Shown piece by piece: positions 1 through 5,633 of a DNA stretch of 5,928 bases. Position numbers and translations under genes: made by a program. The notes below the pieces were generated by a model. That model was given only the letters and a program-made list of their open reading frames with translations, was not told the origin of the DNA and searched no databases. Source of the stretch: Gammaproteobacteria bacterium (GTDB taxonomy: Bacteria; Pseudomonadota; Gammaproteobacteria; SZUA-152); assembly GCA_024762755.1 (NCBI GenBank), contig JANTGX010000146.1, positions 1-5,928 of the forward strand, in the 5' to 3' direction. Numbering within the stretch: the stretch's first letter is position 1; each line of letters begins with the position of its first letter.

Positions 1-987
1 TATGCCAACGTCCAGCCGCACTCCGGTTCGCAGGCCAACGGCGCCGTCTACCTGGCCCTGTTGCAGCCCGGCGACACCATCCTCGGCATGAGCCTGGCGC
101 ACGGCGGCCACCTCACCCACGGCGCCAAGGTGAGCGCCTCCGGCAAGCTCTATCATGCCGTGCAATACGGCCTCGACGAGGCCACCGGCGAGATCGACTA
201 CGACCAGGTGGCTGCCCTGGCCCGCGAGCACAAACCCAAGATGATCATCGGCGGCTTCTCCGCCTATTCGCGCGTGGTCGACTGGCAGCGCTTCCGCGAC
301 ATCGCCGACGAGGTGGGTGCCTATCTGATGGTGGACATGGCCCACGTGGCCGGCCTCATCGCCGCCGGCGAATACCCCAGCCCCGTGGCCATCGCCGACG
401 TCACCACCACCACCACCCACAAGACCCTGCGTGGCCCGCGCGGCGGCCTGATCCTCGCCCGAGCCAATCCAGAGATCGAGAAGAAGCTCAATTCCGCCGT
501 CTTCCCCGGCCTGCAGGGTGGTCCCCTGATGCACGTCATCGCCGGCAAGGCCGTGGCCTTCAAGGAGGCCTTGGAGCCCGAGTTCAAGACCTACCAACAG
601 CAGGTGGTGAAGAATGCCCGCGCCATGGCCGACGTCCTGCAGGAGCGCGGCTACAAGATCGTCTCCGGCGGCACCGACAATCACCTGTTCCTGGTGGACC
701 TCATCGACAAGGGGCTCACCGGCAAGGCCGCCGACGCCGCCCTCGGCGCCGCCAATATCACGGTGAACAAGAACTCCGTTCCCAACGACCCGCAGTCCCC
801 CTTCGTCACCAGCGGCATACGTATCGGCACCCCGGCCATGACCACCCGCGGCTTCACCGAGAGCGAGTCGCGTGAACTCGCCGGCTGGATCTGCGACGTC
901 ATGGACGACGTGGAAAACACCGAGACCATCGCCCGGGTCAAGGCGCAGGTACTGGACCTGTGCAAGCGCTTTCCGGTTTACGGCTGA
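1..987 (+). CDS. glyA: Serine hydroxymethyltransferase, 5' end outside window
   Basis: GlyA is the cytosolic PLP enzyme that converts serine and tetrahydrofolate to glycine and 5,10-methylene-tetrahydrofolate, a main source of one-carbon units. The frame is open from base 1 and gives 328 residues beginning YANVQPHSGSQAN. By comparison with the remembered 417-residue E. coli protein this starts near residue 90, so only the N-terminal fifth is missing. Family landmarks are the AHGGHLTHG segment, the VDMAHVAGL segment, and TTTTTHKTLRGPRGG, whose lysine (codon 421-423) is the PLP Schiff-base residue. Further on are FPGLQGGPLMHVIAGKAVA, GGTDNHLFLVDL and the C-terminal SGIRIGTPAMTTRGF. The protein ends FPVYG, matching the family C-terminus. 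No disruption is visible and it should be functional. The stop codon lies in the loop of a hairpin (975-997). nrdR and ribD follow on the same strand, a common gammaproteobacterial order. Confidence 0.98.
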   Translation, partial: YANVQPHSGSQANGAVYLALLQPGDTILGMSLAHGGHLTHGAKVSASGKLYHAVQYGLDEATGEIDYDQVAALAREHKPKMIIGGFSAYSRVVDWQRFRDIADEVGAYLMVDMAHVAGLIAAGEYPSPVAIADVTTTTTHKTLRGPRGGLILARANPEIEKKLNSAVFPGLQGGPLMHVIAGKAVAFKEALEPEFKTYQQQVVKNARAMADVLQERGYKIVSGGTDNHLFLVDLIDKGLTGKAADAALGAANITVNKNSVPNDPQSPFVTSGIRIGTPAMTTRGFTESESRELAGWICDVMDDVENTETIARVKAQVLDLCKRFPVYG

Positions 988-997
988 ACCGTAAACC
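975..997 (+). terminator. Hairpin enclosing the glyA stop codon, possible weak terminator
   Basis: GGTTTACGG (975-983) and CCGTAAACC (989-997) form a perfect 9-bp stem with the 5-nt loop CTGAA, so the TGA stop (985-987) lies in the loop. The bases after the stem are TCATTTG, too poor in T for a strong intrinsic terminator. It may attenuate read-through into nrdR or protect the 3' end of the glyA mRNA. The pairing is seen directly; the role is inferred. Confidence 0.5.
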
Positions 998-1002
998 TCA
1001 TT

Positions 1003-1130
1003 TGCCACAGAGACACGGAGAACGCAGAGAAAACAGCTTCGTGTGATATCGGAATAACTTGTTTGCTGTTAATCCACCGCATGCCGGAATCCAGGATGCT
1101 TGGATCGTAAATGCTGGATTCCGGGTCTTC
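1003..1130. repeat. 128-bp intergenic repeat, copy 1
   Basis: This is the first of two adjacent direct copies in the glyA-nrdR gap. It starts with TGCCACAGAGACACGGAG, continues through an AT-richer middle, and ends in a REP-like hairpin made of CCGGAATCCAG (1084-1094) and CTGGATTCCGG (1114-1124), a perfect 11-bp stem with a 19-nt loop. By eye it differs from copy 2 at 8 of 128 positions with no gaps. Repeats starting CCACAGAGACACGGAG are familiar between genes in proteobacterial genomes. No protein-like frame is convincing here. Confidence 0.9.
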
Positions 1131-1258
1131 TGCCACAGAGACACGGAGAACACAGAGAAAACAACTTCGTGTGATATCGGAATAACTTGTTTGCCGTTAA
1201 TCCACCGCACGCCGGAATCAAGAATGCTTGGATTGTAAATGCTGGATTCCGGGTCTAC
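1131..1258. repeat. 128-bp intergenic repeat, copy 2
   Basis: This is the second direct copy and abuts copy 1 exactly. It keeps the same start and length. Its internal hairpin (1212-1222 with 1242-1252) is weakened because the left arm reads CCGGAATCAAG, so one of the two original pairs near the loop is lost. Most differences from copy 1 are transitions, which suggests drift after duplication. It is followed by a GC-rich tail (1259-1280) and then by the inverted end repeat at 1305-1335. Confidence 0.9.
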
Positions 1259-1304
1259 GCTTTGCCTCGCCCGGCATGACAGGGTAAATAGTGTTTTCTC
1301 GTAT

Positions 1305-1335
1305 TTTTCTCCGTGTACTCCGCGCCTCTGTGGCA
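1305..1335. repeat. Inverted copy of the repeat start, closing the element before nrdR
   Basis: The 31 bases ending CCTCTGTGGCA are the reverse complement of the first 31 bases of each repeat copy (1003-1033 and 1131-1161), with 4 mismatches against copy 2. The whole block 1003-1335 is therefore bounded by inverted repeats, like a miniature non-autonomous element holding a tandem duplication. The right end stops 34 bp before the nrdR start codon, so nrdR's promoter or leader must lie within or right next to it. I saw no clear flanking target-site duplication. Confidence 0.8.
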
Positions 1336-1369
1336 AGTCATTTTTGATTTTCTATCAGGTCGATTCACC

Positions 1370-1876
1370 ATGCACTGTCCCTTCTGCGACGCCGAAGACA
1401 CCAAGGTCATCGATTCGCGTCTGGCCAACGAAGGCTACGTGGTGCGCCGCCGGCGTGAGTGCCTGACCTGCCACGAGCGATTCACCACCTTCGAGACCGC
1501 CGAATTGGTGATGCCCAAGTTGGTGAAGAGCGACGGCCGCCGCGAACCCTTCAACGAGGAAAAGCTGCGTGCCGGCCTCACCCGCGCGCTGGAGAAGCGC
1601 CCCGTCGCGGCGGAACACATCGAATCCGCCATCGACCGCATCAAGAAACACCTGCGGGCCACCGGGGACCGCGAAGTCCCGGCGCGCCTCGTCGGCGAAT
1701 GGGTCATGGACGAACTGCGTGATCTCGACCAAGTGGCCTACGTGCGCTTCGCCTCGGTGTACCGCAGCTTCGAAGACGTCAACGCCTTCCGCGAGGAGAT
1801 AGAACGCCTCGAACGGGTGCCCACCCCCGAACAGAAGCGCACCCAGATACCCCTCATCAAAGACGACGATGACTAG
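1370..1876 (+). CDS. nrdR: Transcriptional repressor NrdR
   Basis: NrdR is a nucleotide-sensing repressor that binds paired NrdR boxes upstream of ribonucleotide reductase operons. The 168-residue product starts MHCPFCDAEDTKVIDSR. Its zinc ribbon uses Cys3, Cys6, Cys31 and Cys34 (CLTC), with the basic run VVRRRREC between them that is typical of the DNA-binding domain. An ATP-cone domain follows from about residue 49 (PKLVKSDGRREPFNEEKL) to about 140 (VAYVRFASVYRSFEDVNAF). The frame is open further upstream, but ATG 1370 is chosen because the family begins M-x-C-P-F/Y-C. The Shine-Dalgarno is poor (CAGG at 1356-1359). The length is slightly above the usual 150-160 residues because of a C-terminal extension ending in four aspartates. 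The last codons overlap ribD, consistent with one transcript. No NrdR box pair is seen in the window. Confidence 0.97.
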   Translation: MHCPFCDAEDTKVIDSRLANEGYVVRRRRECLTCHERFTTFETAELVMPKLVKSDGRREPFNEEKLRAGLTRALEKRPVAAEHIESAIDRIKKHLRATGDREVPARLVGEWVMDELRDLDQVAYVRFASVYRSFEDVNAFREEIERLERVPTPEQKRTQIPLIKDDDD

Positions 1877-2981
1877 CTCGGGCTTCAGCGCCGACGACCA
1901 CCGCCACATGGCCCGCGCCCTGCAATTGGCCGAGCGGGGCCAGTACACCACCGACCCCAATCCGCGGGTCGGCTGCGTACTGGTGCGCGACGGTGCGGTC
2001 GTCGGCGAAGGCTGGCACGCCCGTGCCGGCGAGGCCCACGCCGAGATCAATGCCCTGCGAGCCGCCGGTGAACAGGCCCGCGGCGCCACCGCCTACGTCA
2101 CCCTCGAGCCCTGTAGCCACCAGGGCCGTACCCCGCCGTGTGCCGATGCCCTGATCGAGGCCGGTGTGCGGCGCGTGGTCGCCGCCATGCAGGACCCCAA
2201 CCCGCAAGTGGCCGGGCAGGGTCTCGCGCGTCTGCGCGCCGCCGGCATCGTCACCGAGGCCGGCCTCCTGCAGGGCCAGGCCGAGGCACTCAACCCCGGC
2301 TTCGTCAAACGCATGCGCAGCGGTCGCCCCTGGCTACGCAGCAAACTCGCCATGAGCCTGGACGGCCGCACCGCCATGGCCTCCGGTGAGAGCCGCTGGA
2401 TCACCGGCCCCGCCGCGCGCGCCGACGTCCACCGCCTGCGCGCGCGCAGCAGCGCCATACTCACCGGCATCGGCACCGTGCTCGCCGACGACCCCGCCCT
2501 GAATGCCCGCCTGGACACGGATGAGCCCGTCGAACAGCCCCTGCGCGTGATCCTCGACAGCCACCTACGCCTACCCCCCACGGCCCGTCTGCTGAGCCAG
2601 CCCGGTCGCACACTGGTCTGCACCCACGAAGACGCCGACGCCCAACGCGCCGCCGCCCTCGCCGCCGCCGGCGCCGAGTTGCACCGCCTGCCCGCCCAGG
2701 GCGGGCAGTTGGACCTCGCCGCCGTGCTCGACCTGCTCGGCCGAGAAGCGGTCAATGAAGTCATGACCGAGGCCGGCCCCACCCTCAACGGTGCCCTGCT
2801 CGCCGCCGGACTGGTGGACCAACTCATCGTCTACCTCGCCCCACACGTCATGGGCGATGCCGCCCGTGGCCTGTTCCACCTGCCGGGGCTGGAGCATATG
2901 GATCAACGCATCCAACTACAGATAGACGACGTGCGCGCGGTGGGGGAGGACTGGCGGATCACCGCCCATCCGGTGACCTGA
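1869..2981 (+). CDS. ribD: Bifunctional riboflavin deaminase/reductase RibD
   Basis: RibD carries out the second and third steps of riboflavin synthesis: deamination of the diaminopyrimidine made from GTP, then NADPH-dependent reduction of its ribosyl side chain. The 370-residue protein has the usual two-domain length. The N-terminal cytidine-deaminase-like domain (about 1-145) has the zinc site in full: His57 with catalytic Glu59 in HAEINAL, and Cys82 and Cys91 in PCSHQGRTPPC. The reductase domain starts near residue 149 with RPWLRSKLAMSLDGRTA, then SRWITGPAARADVHRLRA, GIGTVLADDPALNARL and the late EAGPTLNGALLAAGLVDQ. ATG 1869 lies inside the end of nrdR (8-base overlap) and lacks a clear Shine-Dalgarno, so translational coupling is likely. 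The usual downstream ribE/ribBA/ribH genes do not follow in this window. Confidence 0.97.
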   Translation: MTSSGFSADDHRHMARALQLAERGQYTTDPNPRVGCVLVRDGAVVGEGWHARAGEAHAEINALRAAGEQARGATAYVTLEPCSHQGRTPPCADALIEAGVRRVVAAMQDPNPQVAGQGLARLRAAGIVTEAGLLQGQAEALNPGFVKRMRSGRPWLRSKLAMSLDGRTAMASGESRWITGPAARADVHRLRARSSAILTGIGTVLADDPALNARLDTDEPVEQPLRVILDSHLRLPPTARLLSQPGRTLVCTHEDADAQRAAALAAAGAELHRLPAQGGQLDLAAVLDLLGREAVNEVMTEAGPTLNGALLAAGLVDQLIVYLAPHVMGDAARGLFHLPGLEHMDQRIQLQIDDVRAVGEDWRITAHPVT

Positions 2982-3124
2982 GAGATCCGTTGTTCCACCG
3001 AGCCGCACGTTCGCGGCAAGGCATTGGGAAGGCGTACCGGCTTGCCGATCCGGCGGCGCGGCGCGTAGGCTCGGACGCGGCACCCGCGGGTGCCACCACA
3101 CAAACTCACAGCCCGGGTTCGAGG
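2982..3124 (+). promoter_or_regulatory. Gap after ribD with a 16-bp perfect palindrome
   Basis: These 143 bp contain no gene. A perfect palindrome, GGCACCCGCGGGTGCC, lies at 3079-3094, about 30 bp before the LysE-like start codon. It could be a dimeric-regulator site or a short hairpin. It has no following T-tract, so it is not a convincing terminator. The role is inferred only from position and symmetry. Confidence 0.3.
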
Positions 3125-3523
3125 ATGACGCCTAGCGAGATCATCACCCTGTTCATGCTCATGGCGGCATTGGCGGCCGTGCCCAGCGCGAGTGTGGCCC
3201 TGGTGGTGACCCGTGCTGCCACCCGCGGCGTGGCCCACGGCATCGCCGCCGGCGCGGGCATCGTGCTGGGCGGCCTCAAGGTGCTCCTCTTCTACGCCAG
3301 CCTGTTTCCGCAGCTCGCCGACGTTAACACCCTGGCCATGGGCGATGTGCTGGCTATCGTGTGCGTGACCGTGTTGGCCGTCGGCGGCGTCAAGCTGGCC
3401 TATGCGCTGGCGGGGGTGAAGGTGGCGGCGCTCGCCGGGGAAGGTCGTGGCGCCCGCAGCCTGCGTCGGGCAACAGGCGTGGTTCTGTTGGGTGCCGGCG
3501 GTTTTCTTGTTTTCAAGATGTGA
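3125..3523 (+). CDS. Short LysE/RhtB-family membrane protein, probably internally deleted
   Basis: The 132-residue hydrophobic protein resembles LysE/RhtB amino-acid exporters at both ends but not in the middle. Residues 1-49 look like the family's first helix and following segment (LFMLMAALAAVPSASVALVV, then a helix ending GIVLG). Residues 50-132 look like the family's last third (LKVLLFYASLFPQLADV, then VLAVGGVKLAYALAG and a final helix GVVLLGAGGFLVFK). Full members have about 205 residues, so roughly 70 seem absent at the IVLGGLK junction (about 3257-3277), with the frame kept. In the family both flanks usually carry an LGD-like motif, so recombination between short repeats could explain the loss. 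Transport activity is doubtful. ATG 3125 matches the family start, but GAGG touches it directly, so initiation looks weak. The frame stays open upstream for at least 45 codons without family similarity. Confidence 0.65.
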   Translation: MTPSEIITLFMLMAALAAVPSASVALVVTRAATRGVAHGIAAGAGIVLGGLKVLLFYASLFPQLADVNTLAMGDVLAIVCVTVLAVGGVKLAYALAGVKVAALAGEGRGARSLRRATGVVLLGAGGFLVFKM

Positions 3524-3669
3524 GCGTTAAGGTGCCACCGCGTTGCCCGTCGTCATTGCGCCCCGGAGGAATGATGCAGCAGAGTCGACGGTTGCCGACC
3601 CCAAGGGCAAAGATATCCGGGATTCCGACTGGTACAGCAGGGACTGATAGGGGCAGCAGGGCTGCGTCC

Positions 3670-3703
3670 AAAAACAAGGCCGGACGATCGCCCGCCCGGC
3701 CTT
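3670..3703 (-). terminator. Intrinsic terminator-like hairpin on the minus strand
   Basis: AAGGCCGG (3676-3683) and CCGGCCTT (3696-3703) form a perfect 8-bp stem with a 12-nt loop. Read on the minus strand the stem is followed by GTTTTTGG, the layout of a rho-independent terminator. No convincing minus-strand gene ends just before it, so it may be a relic. Confidence 0.45.
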
Positions 3704-3750
3704 CCCCTGCGCCTCGTCTGTGGCTGGCGACAACATCGGACGCAATGGGG

Positions 3751-3821
3751 TAAAAACAGCCCGCGGCGCTGGCCCACCTTGGGCGCCCTGCGCGTAGGCT
3801 TCGAGGCCGGGCCAGCGGCTG
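3751..3821 (-). terminator. Second minus-strand hairpin followed by a T-tract
   Basis: CGCTGGCCC (3767-3775) pairs perfectly with GGGCCAGCG (3809-3817). CAGC (3757-3760) can extend the stem with GCTG (3818-3821) across a 6-nt bulge. On the minus strand the stem is followed by TTTTTA. The 33-nt loop contains another palindrome, GGGCGCCC (3781-3788). It could be a bulged terminator or part of a structured RNA. Confidence 0.35.
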
Positions 3822-3969
3822 CTCGCGCAATGGGCAAAGCTAGCAGTTCCTCCTTGCGTTTATCGCCATACAGTGATGACAGATAGCCAGACCGTGTCGG
3901 CGGCCTGACCGCCCCGCGCATCATGGGTGGCTCCGACAAACTAGGCGCGATGGACCCGAATGAGTGTAG

Positions 3970-4520
3970 CAAAACATCTCCAAGGGCGTGGGGACGGCGG
4001 CGATCGGCGCGGGGGCATCGACTCCGGTGCTGCAGCGACAGCAGCGGCCAGTGGAACGGCGCTACAGGTGGCCAACGCCTTCTCCGGTTTCTATACCACC
4101 ATGTTCGTGATCAAGACCGCGACGCCCATGATCCAGGCCGTGCTCCTGATGATGATCTATGCGCTGCTGCTGATCTACCTGGTGGTCTCGGAATACGACG
4201 TGGAGGCCGTGATCACGGCCTTGTTCCTGATCCTGGCCATCCGCTTCTTCACGCCGCTGTGGGCCCTGGCCGACTACCTCGACTCGCAACTGTTCGTCGC
4301 CATGTTTCCCGACGCCACCTTCCTCGGCTCCATCTTCACCATGGGCATCGAGCGCCTGTTGCTGGATATGGTGTTGACGACGCTCTATGTGGTGGCGCCA
4401 TCGTTACTGCTGGCGATGTTGGCGATGGCGGGGCAGAGGATTGCGAAGGTGGGAAGTGCCGATATGTCCAAGATCGACCGTGTTAGCGACAAAGTGGGCG
4501 GCTCAGGAAGTAAGAGGTAA
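3970..4520 (+). pseudogene. Remnant of a TraG-N-like conjugation membrane protein
   Basis: The sequence resembles the C-terminal part of the TraG N-terminal-domain proteins of integrative conjugative elements, inner-membrane proteins of mating-pair formation and stabilisation. The long frame (from ATG 3960) gives 186 residues. Similarity starts near ATAAASGTALQVANAFSGF, followed by three likely membrane helices at about residues 56-76, 83-104 and 137-157. The segment ALADYLDSQLFVAMFPD between helices two and three is typical, and the polar end VSDKVGGSGSKR is a plausible native C-terminus. Relatives have roughly 500 residues or more, so most of the N-terminus is gone. The first 20 residues (HLQGRGDGGDRRGGIDSG) look out of frame. 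The neighbouring frame at 3970-4026 reads QNISKGVGTAAIGAGAST, much more protein-like, suggesting a single-base loss near 4020-4032. ATG 3960 has no Shine-Dalgarno. It ends 7 bp from a convergent gene. Confidence 0.7.
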
Positions 4521-4527
4521 TTAATAG

Positions 4528-4968
4528 CTAACCAAACCAACTCCGTTGCTCGGTCTCTGAAGGCGCGTAGTCATCGTTATCATCACCCTTATGCCAATAA
4601 TGGTGGTAATAGTAGATTTCATCCTTTGTCCAACTCGTCGAATTCACCGCTTCACGGAAAGAATCGACCGCCGATACCCCGGCTGCCTGCACAGTCTCAG
4701 AGGCAGCGAGGGCGCTGACCGCCAGGTACAGGCCGCCGCCGGCGAAGGCGGCCGCGCCCATCGCGCCCAGGGCGAGCGGGATCGCGAACAGGGCGTCCGG
4801 GATATAGCTGGCAATGGGGGTGAGGGCCACCAGCAGCCCGACCGGCAGCAGGGTAGCCAGCCAGTGGCCTATCCAGCGGTGACCGCTGGTCTGGCGGGCG
4901 TGCCGCAGCCACAGCATCATGCCGACGGCCGCCAATGGCGGGGCCAGAATCATCAGTGTCATCATCAT
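4528..4968 (-). CDS. Unrecognised membrane protein with Tyr/His/Asp-rich tail
   Basis: I do not recognise this 146-residue protein. It starts with three consecutive methionines. A first hydrophobic helix spans residues 4-21 (LMILAPPLAAVGMMLWL) and is followed by the basic, His-containing loop RHARQTSGHRWIGHW. Two more hydrophobic stretches lie at about 37-55 and 59-88, the latter rich in Ala and Gly. The tail from about 103 is polar and unusual: aromatic/His EIYYYHHYWH (117-126), then acidic GDDNDDY, ending RSWFG. The start at 4968 is supported by a purine-rich GAAGAGAG about 8 bases upstream, and a -10-like TATACT (5004-5009) lies about 35 bases before it. It shares strand with the toxin-antitoxin pair but is separated by 89 bp, so it probably has its own promoter. 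It could be cargo of the mobile region. The helices are hydropathy judged by eye. Confidence 0.6.
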   Translation of the reverse strand: MMMTLMILAPPLAAVGMMLWLRHARQTSGHRWIGHWLATLLPVGLLVALTPIASYIPDALFAIPLALGAMGAAAFAGGGLYLAVSALAASETVQAAGVSAVDSFREAVNSTSWTKDEIYYYHHYWHKGDDNDDYAPSETEQRSWFG

Positions 4969-5003
4969 GGTCGCGCTCTCTTCGTTCAGTCCTTTGTAAA
5001 TTC

Positions 5004-5009
5004 AGTATA
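5004..5009 (-). promoter_or_regulatory. Possible -10 box for the unrecognised membrane protein
   Basis: On the minus strand this reads TATACT, one base off the sigma-70 -10 consensus, 35 bases upstream of the start codon at 4968. The bases about 17 nt further upstream (TGCGAG region) are a poor -35. A second purine-rich stretch, AAAGGA (4991-4996), lies too far from the ATG to be its ribosome binding site. Confidence 0.3.
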
Positions 5010-5057
5010 GTCCTGTTTCCTGGCGCCTCGCATGCACGTCATCCGTGGTGGCCAATT

Positions 5058-5351
5058 TTATCTGTAACCCGCCTCCTTCTGATGCCGCACTGCCAGGATG
5101 GTCACGGTGTCGTTGTCGATGCGGTATCGGGCCACGTAGCCACTATCGCCGAAGTCAACGAGCCATTCCCGGTACTGCTCGGGCAGGTCTTCGACAAGAT
5201 GCCCCATCTGGGGATGTGCACCGAGCGCTTGTACTCCCTGGATGATTGCCTCACCCGCGCGCTTGGCAGCCGATGGATTCTTGGGGCGCAGGAAAGCCCG
5301 GATCCCTTCGAGATCCCGGATCGCGGCCGGTGAGAATATCACTCGTGGCAT
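5058..5351 (-). CDS. RelE/ParE-superfamily toxin
   Basis: The 97-residue basic protein has the layout of RelE/ParE toxins of type II toxin-antitoxin systems. A start VIFSPAAIRDLEGIRAFL gives the first strand and helix; a second helix carries AAKRAGEAIIQGVQAL. Then come GHLVEDLPEQYREWLV and the C-terminal strands GYVARYRIDNDTVTILAVRH ending QKEAGYR. The Y-x-x-x-YRID...V-x-I-L-x-V-R-H pattern is the usual ParE signature and favours ParE over ribosome-dependent RelE, but the target (gyrase or mRNA) cannot be settled here. The gene lies downstream of its antitoxin with a 13-nt overlap. There is no Shine-Dalgarno before ATG 5351, so coupled translation is likely, keeping toxin synthesis dependent on antitoxin synthesis. 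It appears full length and undamaged. Confidence 0.88.
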   Translation of the reverse strand: MPRVIFSPAAIRDLEGIRAFLRPKNPSAAKRAGEAIIQGVQALGAHPQMGHLVEDLPEQYREWLVDFGDSGYVARYRIDNDTVTILAVRHQKEAGYR

Positions 5352-5611
5352 TTAGGAGGCGGGAGCTCTTCTTCGGTTCCCCAACTGGCAAGCCACTTCT
5401 CAACTTCCTCAGCGGTTGCGTGCTGGCCGGTTGCTTGAAAATCCTCCCACGCCTTCTGCGTGTCACGTTTTAGCGCTTCTCGACTTTCTTCGCGCTCAAC
5501 GTACTGCGCGATCGCCTCGCGCATAATCCAGTGTGCTGAACGACGCCGCGCGCTTGCTAGCTGTTGAATGCGGCTTTTCAGGTCATCATCGATTTTGACT
5601 GACGTTGCCAT
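5339..5611 (-). CDS. CopG/RHH-type antitoxin
   Basis: The 90-residue protein begins MATSVKIDDDLKSRIQQLA, the beta strand and first helix of a ribbon-helix-helix DNA-binding domain. The second helix is RSAHWIMREAIAQYVEREE, ending near residue 43. The rest is charged (EALKRDTQKAWEDFQATG...EVEKWLASWG) and should be the toxin-binding part, ending ELPPPKCHE. ATG 5611 is preferred over the in-frame TTG at 5617 because GAGGA lies 7 bases before it and the family usually starts directly at the strand. The stop overlaps the toxin start by 13 nt. RHH antitoxins typically repress their own promoter, with the toxin as co-repressor. A palindrome over the -10 box upstream fits that. Confidence 0.88.
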   Translation of the reverse strand: MATSVKIDDDLKSRIQQLASARRRSAHWIMREAIAQYVEREESREALKRDTQKAWEDFQATGQHATAEEVEKWLASWGTEEELPPPKCHE

Positions 5612-5633
5612 TCTCAAATCCTCAGTATTCCAG

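Larger units (their letters stand above)
3524..3959. other. Region without a confident gene; likely mobile-element debris
   Basis: No reading frame here has a convincing start, Shine-Dalgarno and protein-like sequence together. On the plus strand the frame ending at 3647 reads like a genuine protein tail (VADPKGKDIRDSDWYSRD then TGA) but has no ATG. On the minus strand the frame across about 3924-3750 contains a lysine-rich, protein-like stretch (LSSLYGDKRKEELLALPIAR) but runs on through two terminator-like hairpins. The stretch sits between a truncated transporter gene and a conjugation-gene remnant, so it most likely consists of leftover fragments. Confidence 0.5.

Noticed and set aside
998..1336. 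Minus-strand 112-codon frame through the repeat block
   Set aside because: Its sequence repeats because the DNA is a tandem repeat. No known protein features, and the repeat arms explain it.
1866..1876. Possible programmed frameshift at the nrdR-ribD overlap
   Set aside because: No slippery heptamer or downstream structure is evident; ordinary stop-start coupling explains the 8-base overlap.
1355..2089. Long minus-strand frame opposite nrdR and ribD
   Set aside because: It is antisense to two certain genes. It reflects GC-rich codon bias and has no recognisable domain.
3105..3130. tRNA T-arm-like CCCGGGTTCGAGG before the LysE-like start
   Set aside because: Only a GGTTCGA match is present; no acceptor, anticodon or D arm can be folded around it.
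3571..3753. Plus-strand frame from ATG 3571 after GGAGG (MMQQSRRLPTPRAK...)
   Set aside because: The Shine-Dalgarno is too close to the first ATG. The product is rich in Arg, Ser and Pro, as expected of a shadow frame in GC-rich DNA, and a different frame there looks more protein-like.
3553..3972. Minus-strand frame containing LSSLYGDKRKEELLALPIAR
   Set aside because: Part of it looks protein-like, but it runs through two terminator-like hairpins, lacks a good start at 3972 (TTG) and ends in Cys/Arg/Pro-rich sequence. No family was recognised.
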